A stretch of 64,000 nucleotides of DNA from an uncultured Candidatus Melainabacteria bacterium (lineage in GTDB: Bacteria > Cyanobacteriota > Vampirovibrionia > Gastranaerophilales > Gastranaerophilaceae): contig CAKVLN010000002.1 of the NCBI GenBank assembly GCA_934757275.1, positions 186,001 through 250,000 on the forward strand. The letters are read 5' to 3'. The notes beneath the pieces are model-generated. The model saw nothing but the letters and a program-made list of their open reading frames with translations, was not told the DNA's origin and made no database searches. Positions 53,534 through 62,824 of this stretch are shown piece by piece. Each line of letters starts with the position of its first letter. The first letter of the stretch is position 1. The translations under genes and the position numbers were made by a program.

Positions 53534-55057
53534 TTATACTTCCTTATCTTTGTCCTTGTCATTTGGCGTAGTTCCAGTTGCGCCACCTGTGGTTGTTCCG
53601 CCAACAACAACTCCGCCATTGTTAGCTGGGTCGAGTTTACTATCCCCTGGAGTGTAATTTTGTGCAAGAACACCTTCTGACTCTTCGCTTAAACCTGCGA
53701 CAACATCATCTGGGTTTTCCATACCTTCTGGAATCTCTAACTCAAGTCCCTCTACGCCCTCCATTTGTCCAGCGTAGATATCAATATTTTCATCATAAAT
53801 GCCAGTTGTAGTTGCGTTCAGATCTTGAGTATCTTTTCTTGCGTTAATTTCATTGCCGACTTCACCTGCCCATTGGAACTGTTGAGTAGCACCAACACCA
53901 CTCATTGCTGCACCTGCAGCTCCCATTGCTGCAAATGCCCAAGCCCATGATGTAAATAGACCACCAGAAGATGCAAATTTACCAGCTTGGAGAGCGGCTT
54001 TAGCACCACTTGCAGCATTTAATGTTTGTGCTCCTGCTTCAACATAGCACATTGTTCTCGTTGCATCATCAAAGCTTGCTGCATAATCGGTTACACCTTC
54101 AACTTCTGCCATTGTTGATGCGGCATTATCATAGCCCTCTTGATAAGTACCCATTTCATCATAGATTTCGCCAACTGCTTCAGTAGTTTCGTCAGAAGTT
54201 TCACCAATGCCAATACCTAATTCTTGCATAAGTGGAATAAGTTCTTTTAACAAAGCTTTTTCATCTTCAGATAGAGGTTCACCTGATTTAGCTTTTTCCA
54301 TCAAAGCATCATAGCTTGCTTTGTACATATCAAATTCGGTTTTCTTATCTTCAATGTCACTATTAGCATCTTCATTATAAGCTTGGGCCTGATCAGACAA
54401 ATCTACAATTGCATCACCATATTCTGACATATCCTCTTGAGCAGAATATAAAGACGCTTGAGCATTCTGCATTGAATTTTGTAATTCATCACACGCTTCT
54501 TTTTGTTCTTTGTTAGGTTTCTTAGCTACATAAGCAGTACCAGTTGCTAATGCGAGAGGAGCAGCTACAATAAAGGTTGCACCTTGTTCTTTTTGCGCCA
54601 ATCCACCGTCACCTAATTTATTTACGGCATTTTGAGCAGCTTTTTCGCCAAATACACTTCCCATTGCATTTGCCGCATTTCCAGTAATAGCTTTACCCAG
54701 AATATTTACACCTAAGGAAGAGGCTGCACCGACACCAGCAGCAACACAATCAACAACACCTCTTGTAATCATGCCACCTTTACCGCCATCGTACCCTGTG
54801 TCATTTTTTACGGCGTTTTTACCATTATTCTTTGCAGTTGAAAAATCGTCGTCTTCAATTTCATAAGCATTTTCATCATTCGACGCAGTCGCACGCCAAT
54901 TTGCTAACTCACCGTTCCAAGTTTGAGTAAGCTCACCCATATCTTTGGCTGAAATCTTCATTGTATTTCCGCCATAGTTATAGTTGTACCAACACTTGTA
55001 GGCGTAAGCTTGTGAGGTTGTTGCTTGTGAAAGGTTAAATGAATCTTGTATAGCCAT
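53534..55057 (-). CDS. Large Ala/Gly-rich protein, sigma-28 controlled
   Basis: A 507-residue protein of unknown family, no Sec signal. It has hydrophobic, Gly/Ala-rich stretches at about 80-120, 160-180 and 350-395 (FTSWAWAFAAMGAAGAAMSG), with acidic coiled coil between them (about 190-320). The C-terminus is disordered (TTTGGATGTTPND). This layout of hydrophobic segments plus coiled coil recalls type III secretion translocators, but no motif is shared. I chose the ATG at 55057, which follows GGAGGA; an upstream start at 55096 overlaps the promoter and is rejected. Sigma-28 control is strong. Confidence 0.8.
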   Translation of the reverse strand: MAIQDSFNLSQATTSQAYAYKCWYNYNYGGNTMKISAKDMGELTQTWNGELANWRATASNDENAYEIEDDDFSTAKNNGKNAVKNDTGYDGGKGGMITRGVVDCVAAGVGAASSLGVNILGKAITGNAANAMGSVFGEKAAQNAVNKLGDGGLAQKEQGATFIVAAPLALATGTAYVAKKPNKEQKEACDELQNSMQNAQASLYSAQEDMSEYGDAIVDLSDQAQAYNEDANSDIEDKKTEFDMYKASYDALMEKAKSGEPLSEDEKALLKELIPLMQELGIGIGETSDETTEAVGEIYDEMGTYQEGYDNAASTMAEVEGVTDYAASFDDATRTMCYVEAGAQTLNAASGAKAALQAGKFASSGGLFTSWAWAFAAMGAAGAAMSGVGATQQFQWAGEVGNEINARKDTQDLNATTTGIYDENIDIYAGQMEGVEGLELEIPEGMENPDDVVAGLSEESEGVLAQNYTPGDSKLDPANNGGVVVGGTTTGGATGTTPNDKDKDKEV

Positions 55058-55086
55058 AGTTCCTCCAATAGGTATTCTTAATCTAC

Positions 55087-55113
55087 TTATCGGCATTTTT
55101 TTGAAAAACTTTA
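55087..55113 (-). promoter_or_regulatory. Sigma-28 (FliA) promoter, exact consensus
   Basis: On the minus strand TAAAGTTT, 11 bp, GCCGATAA: all 16 positions match the Escherichia coli-type consensus. It fixes the start of the downstream gene at 55057. Confidence 0.93.
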
Positions 55114-55179
55114 GTGATTTGAGAAAAATTGTTACAATTCGTTACATGTTTGAGGGGATAAGGGAAGGAGTGGTATTAA

Positions 55180-55765
55180 ATATTTTTAATATGACCACCC
55201 CTCACCCTAACCCTCGGATAGGGAACTAGTGTGCGTTCAATGGAGTATAGCGGGGCTTAACCTCACTAGTTAGGGAGGTCGCAGTCGTACTTGAGCTTTG
55301 CGAAAGTTACGAATGCGGGTGGGTATCAAAAAAGGATTGCCACGAAAATCTTACGATTTTCTCGCAATGACGTCCCGCAAGGAGTTCTCACGTCCAGTCA
55401 TTACGAGGAGCGTGAGCAACGAAGTAATCTATCATAAAGTTTATAACACCCTCTCCCGCCTTCGGCACCCTGTCTTGAATTATTCGGGTGAGCATAATAT
55501 TTCAATAACCTCAAAGCCTTAACGGCTTTTACTGGTTATTTCCATATTATTTGCTCTTACGGGCTTACGCCCTACCGAAAATTCGCTCCCCCGAGGGAGG
55601 GCGTAGACTGCGTTTGCTGATTTATGTTTGAAAACTAAATGGTCGGTCGGTTGGGCATACCTGCCCAACAATAACATCTGATTAAATGAAAATAGTTAAT
55701 AACCAACTGGATTCTTCACCCTAATCGGGTTCAGAATGACGCAAAATTTGCTTATTGGGCGTCTT
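55180..55765. repeat. Mosaic island of palindromic repeats
   Basis: Modules in order: ctcaccctaaccctcgg, the gggaggtcgcagtcgtac module (about 55262-55325), the attgccacg...gcaatgacg module with cattacgaggagcgtgagc (about 55335-55435), the spurious-frame LTGF-type module (about 55445-55595), a GTTGGGCATACCTGCCCAAC hairpin (about 55650-55672), and a reversed 63-bp element with the ACCC/GGGT stem (55680-55740). No gene is visible. Confidence 0.8.
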
Positions 55766-55766
55766 A

Positions 55767-56165
55767 TTAATATTTAGTCTTATCTAAAAACGTTTTAACT
55801 GCCTCGGTCAAATTTTCTGGGGTAACAAGCGAGGTTTCGCCAGTTGGCTGTTCTGAATGTGGAGCTAAAAGGCTTGCTCTAATTTTGTTATAAATAGTCA
55901 AAATCAAGAACAGTAAAATTGAAGACAAAGCAACTCCACCCATTGCCATCAAGAATTTTTTTGCCATTTTCTTTTTGCTTACAGGTTGTTTATACGGAAT
56001 TGTATCCATAGTTGGCAATTCTTGCGTTACGGTCTGTGTTGCCTCTTCTTGAACTTCCATAATCGGCGTCAAGCCTTCACCAGTATTTACAACCTCTTCT
56101 GCAAACACTGGTGAAATTAGCATTAACGCTATAACGATTGTAAGAATTTTACTCTTCTTCAACAT
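55767..56165 (-). CDS. Small secreted/membrane protein after the RNase E/G gene
   Basis: A 132-residue protein. Residues 1-21 are a Sec signal or anchor (ILTIVIALMLISPVFA), and a membrane helix covers about 74-95. The tail is soluble. The ATG at 56165 overlaps the RNase gene end by 17 bp; an upstream start would put 29 extra residues inside that gene and is rejected. No family recognised. Confidence 0.7.
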   Translation of the reverse strand: MLKKSKILTIVIALMLISPVFAEEVVNTGEGLTPIMEVQEEATQTVTQELPTMDTIPYKQPVSKKKMAKKFLMAMGGVALSSILLFLILTIYNKIRASLLAPHSEQPTGETSLVTPENLTEAVKTFLDKTKY

Positions 56166-57921
56166 TCTTCTTTGTAGTCCTTCTAGTTCTCTTTTGTGAG
56201 TTTCTGTTAGGTCTTCTGGTTCTCTTTGGCTTTTCTTCTGCTGTAGCAACATCTTCTGTCTTTGTTTCTTCTAGTGCATTTTCTGCCACAACTTCTTTTT
56301 CTTCAATATTAACAGGAGTTTCAGCAACCGGTGTTTCTTGTTTTTTAGCTGCATCTTCTGCTATCACAGGAGCAATTTCAGAAGTTTCATTAATTACTGT
56401 TTGTGCAATATTTTCAGCCTTAACTTCGTTTTCTTTAACCTTGCGTCTTCCTCTGCCACGAGATTTTTTAACTTCTTTTTCTTGCTTTTCTTGTTTAATT
56501 TCTTGAACCTCAGTTTGAGCCTCAACCGCTGGGTTTTCAGTAATTGTTTCAAGCTTTTCTTCTTGAATTACAGTTTCTTTAACCTCTTCTGGCTTATTAT
56601 TGAATTTGTTATTATTGTTGTTATTGAATTTCTTTTTACCACCCATTGGAAGTTTCAATTTAGCAGCTTTTGCTCTGTATTCACCTTCTGAAGTTGCTGA
56701 TGCAAACTTGATATCTTCCATGATATAGCCATTACCTTGGCAATGTGGACAACGTTTTGCAAAAATTTCGCTAATAGCTTGCCCCTGTCTATGTCTTGTC
56801 ATTTCAACAAGTCCCAAATCAGACAATTGGCCTACTTGCGGTTTCGCCTTATCTGCCTCAACTGCCAGTTCAAGTTCTTCCATCATAGTAAGTTTATCAA
56901 CACGAGAAGTCATGTCAATAAAGTCAATAATAATCATACCGCCAATGTTTCTCAACCTTAGTTGACGTGCGATTTCGTGGACAGCCTCAATATTAGTTTT
57001 CAAAATAGTTTCATCTTGAGTTGCTGAATTAGTAAATTTACCACTGTTTACGTCAATAACGGTAAGCGCCTCTGTTGTTTGGATAAACAAATAACCACCA
57101 GATGGCAAGTTAACCTTCATTTGAAGAGCTGCTTTAATCTCTTTATGAATATCCATTGCCACCAACAAAGGTTCTGACCCCTTATAAAGAGTTACGTTAA
57201 TATTTTTGTTCATGTGCCAATTTTGCAAAATGTTTTGAACTCTGTTCAAGGCAAACGCAGTGTCAACAACGATTTCTTGAGTTTCCTCGTTACAAGCTTC
57301 TCTAATAACTCTATATAACAAGTCTTGGTCACGATACAACAAGCTTGGAGGTGTCATACTTTCAGCAGAAGTAATAATATTATTCCATTTTTCTAAAAGA
57401 ATTTCCAAATCTTCTTGGATATCAGCTTCTGATTGACCTTCTGCCTCTGTTCTTACGATAACACCAACGCCAACTGGTTTTAACAAGTTAACGATAGATT
57501 TAAGTCTTGCTCTCTCTTTTGCAGAGGTAATTTTTTTACTAACGTTAATACCAGCCTCGTTTGGCATAAGCACCAAAAATCTGCCAGGGAGAGAAATTTC
57601 GGTTGTTACACGAGGTCCTTTATGTCCAACAGGTTCTTTAACAACTTGAACCACGATTTTTTGTTTTGGTTTTAGTTTGTCTTGCAAAGCTCCTTTGCCC
57701 ATAACGTCTTGTGCGTGCAAGAAACCCATTTTATCAGAGCCTACGTTTACAAACGCAGCTTCAATTGATGGTAAAATATTTTCTACTTGCGCAAGATAAA
57801 CATCACCTAAGATGATTTCACCTCTATGTACATAAAATTCTGCAACTTTTCCCTTTTCTATAACCGCAGCAATATTATCACGCTCAGCTATTACAATTTT
57901 GTTAGCGACTAAATCTTTCAT
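56149..57921 (-). CDS. rng: Ribonuclease E/G
   Basis: A 590-residue RNase E/G endoribonuclease for rRNA processing and mRNA decay. An S1 domain covers residues 37-125, TVIDVNSGKF and IIIDFIDM carry the two catalytic Asp, and CPHCQGNG is the zinc-link. The C-terminal 170 residues are low-complexity with Arg-rich RGRGRRK and KRTRRPNR patches, as in proteins that bind RNA or membrane. A GGGG-TATT-CCCC hairpin (58003-58014) lies in the leader. The decayed copy of the radical SAM gene end lies just upstream. Confidence 0.94.
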   Translation of the reverse strand: MKDLVANKIVIAERDNIAAVIEKGKVAEFYVHRGEIILGDVYLAQVENILPSIEAAFVNVGSDKMGFLHAQDVMGKGALQDKLKPKQKIVVQVVKEPVGHKGPRVTTEISLPGRFLVLMPNEAGINVSKKITSAKERARLKSIVNLLKPVGVGVIVRTEAEGQSEADIQEDLEILLEKWNNIITSAESMTPPSLLYRDQDLLYRVIREACNEETQEIVVDTAFALNRVQNILQNWHMNKNINVTLYKGSEPLLVAMDIHKEIKAALQMKVNLPSGGYLFIQTTEALTVIDVNSGKFTNSATQDETILKTNIEAVHEIARQLRLRNIGGMIIIDFIDMTSRVDKLTMMEELELAVEADKAKPQVGQLSDLGLVEMTRHRQGQAISEIFAKRCPHCQGNGYIMEDIKFASATSEGEYRAKAAKLKLPMGGKKKFNNNNNNKFNNKPEEVKETVIQEEKLETITENPAVEAQTEVQEIKQEKQEKEVKKSRGRGRRKVKENEVKAENIAQTVINETSEIAPVIAEDAAKKQETPVAETPVNIEEKEVVAENALEETKTEDVATAEEKPKRTRRPNRNSQKRTRRTTKKNVEEE

Positions 57922-58015
57922 TTCTTTAAATCCTTTATTAGTTGGAAGTTTAGAAAGTTAGAAAAAATGTAATCTAATTTGCTAAACCTTTCTCTTTTCT
58001 ATGGGGTATTCCCCT

Positions 58016-58272
58016 CTACATCTTGTTGAGGTTTTCGTCTAAAAATCACACTCTCGTAATATTAAATATTTGTTTTTTATTTACAAGTTTTTCTAATTTT
58101 CTGGCATAAGCTCAGAAACATCAGAACTTTGTTCTATCTTTAGACATATAAACAGACTGTTTTCCTTCTAACCTATGCGTGCCGATAGATTTTCTTAATA
58201 TCTGTTGTTTTTTCAAAACCTTTTTTGTTTTTCTTCGTGATTAAATTTCAGCGGAAGATAAAACCTCTCTTC
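58016..58272 (-). pseudogene. Decayed copy of the end of the radical SAM/DUF2344 gene
   Basis: The translation, with one frameshift and several stops, aligns with the last 82 residues of the intact gene at 59239-61869. ITKKNKKGFEKTTDI matches ISKKNKKGVEKTTDF, SIGTHRLEGK matches SVGTYRFEKG, and FLDENLNKM matches FLDENLREM just before the stop. It lies about 95 bp upstream of the RNase E/G gene. It is a remnant, not a gene. Confidence 0.85.
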
Positions 58273-58470
58273 TATAATACTAAAATTTTTTTAAATTGTA
58301 AAGAGAATGCAAAAAATTAAAAAGGTGGGAACCGCTCACGCTTTTCCCACACTACCTGCTAAAATTATTCAAAATTGTAAAGAGAGTGTAACAAATGATA
58401 TATAACAAAAAATATTTTTAGCAGTTTTTTGTTAATATGGTATTACAAGGTATAGAAAGGAATTGATTAG

Positions 58471-59070
58471 ATGAAAATTTTAAAAACACTTGCAGTTGCT
58501 ACTCCATTGGCTATTTCAGCTCTTGCTCTAACAAGTTGTCAGTCAAATGATAACAACAAAGTCACCGAAGAACAATCTGTTTCTAAAGATTACAGTTCTA
58601 TGCCTATCGAACCAAAATACAACGCTAAATCCGACGAAAAAATCGATAACAATAAGCCAAACCTACCAAGACGCATTGATTCAGATATTATACAATACAG
58701 AAACTTGTCTGGTAAGCCTGTTAATGTAAAAGTTATTGATAATGCAACTATTTCCCTTTATAGTGCAATACAAAAGCATTCTACTGCAGATTTTCCTGAA
58801 ATAAAAGATATTGGTGGTTTTTATGCAGATGTAGAAACAAATATTAGCAAAGCGCAAAAAGATACGTCAGACAATATGACTGCGCAAGGCAGCATTTATG
58901 ATTTAAGCGGTCAGAACATTATTGCACTAAGACATTTACAGTGTTCAAATATGTTCAACAAATTGTTTGATATTTTCACATCTCCAAAAAGCGAAGGTGG
59001 CGAAGCCATTACCGTAAAAGAATATACAAAAATGATGGACGCATGGTCATCAACAGGGGTTAAGAATTAA
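58471..59070 (+). CDS. Lipoprotein of unknown function
   Basis: A 199-residue protein with a lipoprotein signal peptide, lipobox LTSC at residues 20-23. The mature part is Asn/Asp/Lys-rich at first, then helical. AAAGG lies before the ATG, and TTGTTA-N16-TATAGA is a possible promoter. It is inserted between the radical SAM gene and the RNase E/G gene, which lie on the opposite strand. Confidence 0.8.
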   Translation: MKILKTLAVATPLAISALALTSCQSNDNNKVTEEQSVSKDYSSMPIEPKYNAKSDEKIDNNKPNLPRRIDSDIIQYRNLSGKPVNVKVIDNATISLYSAIQKHSTADFPEIKDIGGFYADVETNISKAQKDTSDNMTAQGSIYDLSGQNIIALRHLQCSNMFNKLFDIFTSPKSEGGEAITVKEYTKMMDAWSSTGVKN

Positions 59071-59081
59071 TATTAATGGTG

Positions 59082-59243
59082 TAAAGAAAGTGAATAAGTG
59101 AATAGGTGAATGAGTGAATAAGTTCGTATTAAGTTTTGTTTTTTATAATGCGTTCATTAAACGCATTAAGCATAAAAAATTATTAAAACGAACTTATTCA
59201 CCTATTGCCTTATTCACCTATTCACTTTTTAAACCACTTTACA
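59082..59243. repeat. Imperfect long inverted repeat (gtgaataag family)
   Basis: Left arm gtaaagaaagtgaataagtg and right arm (reverse complement) share GTGAATAGGTGAAT and AATAAGTTCGT over about 55 bp with a 60-bp loop that has its own AATGCG/CGCATT hairpin. Both flanking genes end here, so it may also serve as a bidirectional terminator. A single arm lies at 17872. Confidence 0.7.
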
Positions 59244-61869
59244 TTTCTCTTAAATTTTCATCTAAGAAATGAAGTCGTGTTATCTCAAATAATCTATCAG
59301 GACTTACAAGCTGCATCAAGCTATCAGCTCTCAAGGCTGGAATTTCAGAACCTTGTCCCGTCTTTAAATGTATAAAAAGACTACCCTTTTCAAATCTATA
59401 TGTACCTACTGACTTTTTAAAATCAGTTGTCTTTTCAACACCTTTTTTATTCTTCTTAGAAATTAAAATCTGCGGAGAAGTCAAAACTCTTTCCACCTCT
59501 TCACGAAATTTTTCAAAATCTGCGACTTCATCTGATTTATAATAAGGCGTTATACAGTATTCAGCCCACTGCGCAGCAATATCTACTGCAGTTGCGTATC
59601 TTTCAACTCGTTTAACCTCAACAATCTTCGCCCCTTCAGGAAGATTTGGATTAATAATATCCATAATCTCTTGCTCGCTAAGATTGTCATAAATCTCAAT
59701 ATCCACCAATTCACCTTCTGACTGAGCAAAAAGTGGTAAAGCAATACCCATTGACACCTTCATCGTAGGGTTAAAACCTAGAGAGAACACCATATTCAAG
59801 CCAGAACGTGCAAGAACTTTGTGGAAAGTACTTTGCCAATCAAGATGTGAAAAATATCTCAACAACCCTTTCTTTGTGATTTTTAATCTATATCTATAAA
59901 CAGGGATATTAGGGTCGACATTTGCTCTTGTTGGGTCACGGTGTTCAACAGAAACTATTTTTTGTGCTTCTTCTGATGCTTTATATGGTTTTGCCATAAT
60001 CTTACGAGTTTTTAAATTAGGACAAACTCCGCATTGAACACATTTGTTTTCACAAGTTGGCTGCAAATTAAAGTCGCACCCTTGCTTCATTGCTTCTTTA
60101 TACTCGTTTTGCAACCATTCTTTTTTAAGTCCCGTATTAATAAAGTCCCAAGGCAATTCCTCGTCTAAATCAAAAGATTTCTTAGCATAATCTTCTAACG
60201 TAAAACCGCATTCTACCGCAGTATCTGCCCAAACTTTTTTGTCGAAAAATTCACCCCACGCATCAAGATAGCAACCTTTTTTATAAAGAGCTTCAATATA
60301 TTTGCACAATTTTTCATCGCCACGAGTGAGTGCAGCCTCTATTTGAGAAACAAATTTTTCGTGATAATTAATTTTTAGCCCCTTGATGTGCTTAGTTTTT
60401 TCTTTTAAATAGTGAATATGTTCCGTTACTTCGTCCAAATCCATTTGCGGACACCATTGGAACGGTGTAAATGGTTTTGGAACAAAAATAGAAAGCGTAC
60501 AGGTAATTTCAAACCCGTGGTTTAGATTTTTTTCACGTTTAATCAACCTTGCTCTATATTTAATTTTGTTCAGCAATTCCGCCATCTCGTCCATATCTTC
60601 AAGAGTTTCGGTTGGAAGTCCAGAGATAAAGTAGAACTTAATTTTTGACCAACCATTTTCATAAAGCGTCAAAGCTGCGTTAATAATTTGCTCTTCTGAA
60701 ATATTCTTTTTGATAACATTTCTCAAACGCTGACTACCAGCCTCTGGAGCTAACGTCATGCCAGATTTTCTAATTGATTGAACTAAATTTGCTAGCTCTA
60801 GATTAAAACCGTCGATACGTTGGCTAGGAAGTGATACGGAGATTTTTTTCTTGTTAAAATCAACTGCCAACTCTTTAATTACTTCTTTGATATTTGAATA
60901 GTCGTTAGAAGAAAGCGAAAGTAGCGAATATTCTTCATAACCCGTATTCTTCACTAATTCCTTAGTAATCTGGATAATGTCCTCAGCAGAACGTTCTCTT
61001 ACTGGCAAAGTAACGTGTCCAGGTTGGCAAAAACGGCACATACGACCACAACCACGACGAATTTCTACAATCGCTCGGTCGTGTACTGAACTTGAAAAAG
61101 GAATTGGGTAAGAAGTTGACGCAGAGTCTAATGTTAGCTGTGCAAGCCGTTTTTCAACATGGCGTTTACCCGTCCCTTGAGGGAGGGTCGAAATCTCTGA
61201 TTTCGGGGTGGGGTCATTATTTTCCCCTTGAGGAAGTGGAGCACTAGTCCAACACCCTTTGATTTTGCACAAATCTTCAATTCTTTCTTTTCTGCTCAAA
61301 CCTTTTGTACGTTCGAGTGAGGCGCAAACATCAACCATCATTTCTTCGCCATCACCAATACAGAACACATCAATAAATTCGCACATTGGTAGTGGGTTAT
61401 AGCAACAAGGTCCACCTGCTAAAACAATTGGTTCATCTTCTCGGCGTTCGTCATTTCTAACTGTAATTCCAGCCATCTCCATCATTTTTAAAACTGTTGG
61501 ATATGCTAATTCATATTGAAGTGAAAAGCCTACGCCATCAAATTCCCTCAAGGCACGCTTAGATTCTACACCATATAAAAATTCTGGCTTAAAATCAGGT
61601 TCTGGCGCATAAGCTCTATCAGCCATAAAAGGTGATTCAAGTTCCTCTGTGCCTTCAAGAGGGCGTTTAAATGCGTTAACTCTATCGTAAATAACTCTTA
61701 CGCCTAGATTGCTGATGCCGATTTCGTATTTGTCTGGAAATACGAAAGCAAAACGAACTTTCGCACTATCAAAATCTTTGTTATATGATAAAAATTCCCC
61801 ACCTACATATTGATAAGGTTTCGTAGCCTTGTATAAAGCTTCCTGCTGATTTCTAAAAAAACAATTCAT
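59239..61869 (-). CDS. Radical SAM protein fused to DUF2344 (TIGR03960/TIGR03936)
   Basis: An 876-residue fusion. Residues 1-210 are the TIGR03960 N-terminal domain, a radical SAM domain follows with CGRMCRFCQPG as the cluster motif, and the last 220 residues are DUF2344, associated with tRNA or ribosome modification. The start at 61869 lacks a Shine-Dalgarno site; TTGCTA-N16-TATATT lies just upstream, suggesting a leaderless transcript. Between the first two domains a stretch near residues 215-240 appears to come from a repeat. The normal neighbour is rng, displaced here by an insertion. Confidence 0.9.
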   Translation of the reverse strand: MNCFFRNQQEALYKATKPYQYVGGEFLSYNKDFDSAKVRFAFVFPDKYEIGISNLGVRVIYDRVNAFKRPLEGTEELESPFMADRAYAPEPDFKPEFLYGVESKRALREFDGVGFSLQYELAYPTVLKMMEMAGITVRNDERREDEPIVLAGGPCCYNPLPMCEFIDVFCIGDGEEMMVDVCASLERTKGLSRKERIEDLCKIKGCWTSAPLPQGENNDPTPKSEISTLPQGTGKRHVEKRLAQLTLDSASTSYPIPFSSSVHDRAIVEIRRGCGRMCRFCQPGHVTLPVRERSAEDIIQITKELVKNTGYEEYSLLSLSSNDYSNIKEVIKELAVDFNKKKISVSLPSQRIDGFNLELANLVQSIRKSGMTLAPEAGSQRLRNVIKKNISEEQIINAALTLYENGWSKIKFYFISGLPTETLEDMDEMAELLNKIKYRARLIKREKNLNHGFEITCTLSIFVPKPFTPFQWCPQMDLDEVTEHIHYLKEKTKHIKGLKINYHEKFVSQIEAALTRGDEKLCKYIEALYKKGCYLDAWGEFFDKKVWADTAVECGFTLEDYAKKSFDLDEELPWDFINTGLKKEWLQNEYKEAMKQGCDFNLQPTCENKCVQCGVCPNLKTRKIMAKPYKASEEAQKIVSVEHRDPTRANVDPNIPVYRYRLKITKKGLLRYFSHLDWQSTFHKVLARSGLNMVFSLGFNPTMKVSMGIALPLFAQSEGELVDIEIYDNLSEQEIMDIINPNLPEGAKIVEVKRVERYATAVDIAAQWAEYCITPYYKSDEVADFEKFREEVERVLTSPQILISKKNKKGVEKTTDFKKSVGTYRFEKGSLFIHLKTGQGSEIPALRADSLMQLVSPDRLFEITRLHFLDENLREM
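61171..61245 (-). repeat. In-frame repeat-derived segment inside the radical SAM gene
   Basis: Contains GAAATC-TCT-GATTTC and two copies of CCTTGAGG-type sequence. It encodes PLPQGENNDP and STLPQGTG, unlike family members at this linker. It looks like a palindromic element inserted in frame. Confidence 0.5.
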
Positions 61870-61961
61870 AATAAATCTATAATATAACAAACTGTAACAA
61901 TTTAGCAATTTTTTGTTAAGAGTTGTTTTATTATAAGTGTGTATTAGTGTAGGTAATTAAA

Positions 61962-62750
61962 ATGGTAAGTTCATATTATTATGATGGAAATGAATATATT
62001 CCAAGAACATCAAATGATGCTTCAAAGGGGTTTATCTTGGCGACTTTGGCGTCTTCGGCTATAATGGGAACTTTGCCAGCTTTTTCAAAACCTTTTAGCA
62101 GTCAGTTGATTAAAGAACATACACAAAATGATTTATATAAAGACGCATTTGAAAAGTCTATAAACATTTCTGGACTTGATAAAAAGGGAGTAACTGTAGA
62201 AAAGGCGCAGAATTTTTCAAACAGAACTGATGTTCGGTGTGGTATGAATGCTTATTATCAACCTAAAACACGACAAATTGTAATAAATACTGACAAAATA
62301 TCTATTGCAGGTTTTCATGAGGCAGGACATGCTCTTAATGATACAAAAATAGGAGTTGGAAAACTTTTAAGCAAAATGAGATGGCCTGGACGTGCAGTTG
62401 CAGGTTTAATGGGATATGTTGCATTATTTCAGAGAACGAAACCCAAAGAAGCTCCAAAAGATATGACAGACAAAATTAAAGATAATTGCGGAAAAATCGC
62501 TTTTGCTTGTATGCTTCCAACTGTTTTTGAAGAAGGCATGGCAAGTTATAAAGGAGTTAAACTTGCAAGAAAAACTGGTTTAGCCAAACCTTTAATAAAA
62601 AATATGAAAAAACTTTACGCAAAAGCACTCTTAACATACATTGGACATGCTACTGCAACAGGAGCTGCAGTTGGTGCTACAAGTATGCTTATGGATTATT
62701 TTAGCCGACCGAGAATTATAAAATCCAACGATATATTTTTTACGCAATAA
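61962..62750 (+). CDS. Putative membrane metalloprotease
   Basis: A 262-residue protein. GFHEAGHALND (HExxH) near residues 118-128 is a zinc-protease motif, and FEEGMAS further on could supply the third ligand. Hydrophobic segments lie at about 25-45, 145-157 and 220-245. No signal peptidase site. The family is not recognised; a gluzincin-type fold is inferred from the motif alone. Confidence 0.6.
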   Translation: MVSSYYYDGNEYIPRTSNDASKGFILATLASSAIMGTLPAFSKPFSSQLIKEHTQNDLYKDAFEKSINISGLDKKGVTVEKAQNFSNRTDVRCGMNAYYQPKTRQIVINTDKISIAGFHEAGHALNDTKIGVGKLLSKMRWPGRAVAGLMGYVALFQRTKPKEAPKDMTDKIKDNCGKIAFACMLPTVFEEGMASYKGVKLARKTGLAKPLIKNMKKLYAKALLTYIGHATATGAAVGATSMLMDYFSRPRIIKSNDIFFTQ

Positions 62751-62824
62751 TTAATTATTGCAATAATACATTTTGCGTTATAAAATAGCTTGAAATCAGA
62801 TTGTAGACTAGGGACTGTGCCAAT

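Noticed and set aside
55057-55096. Upstream start for the 507-aa sigma-28 protein
   Set aside because: It overlaps the -10 box, so it would not be transcribed; the ATG at 55057 has GGAGGA.
55298-55522. Open frame in the repeat island
   Set aside because: It is composed of palindromic repeat modules with no start signal.
58172-58180. GCCGATAG as a further sigma-28 -10 on the plus strand
   Set aside because: No TAAAGTTT-like -35 lies 11 bp upstream; the sequence is part of the decayed radical SAM gene end.
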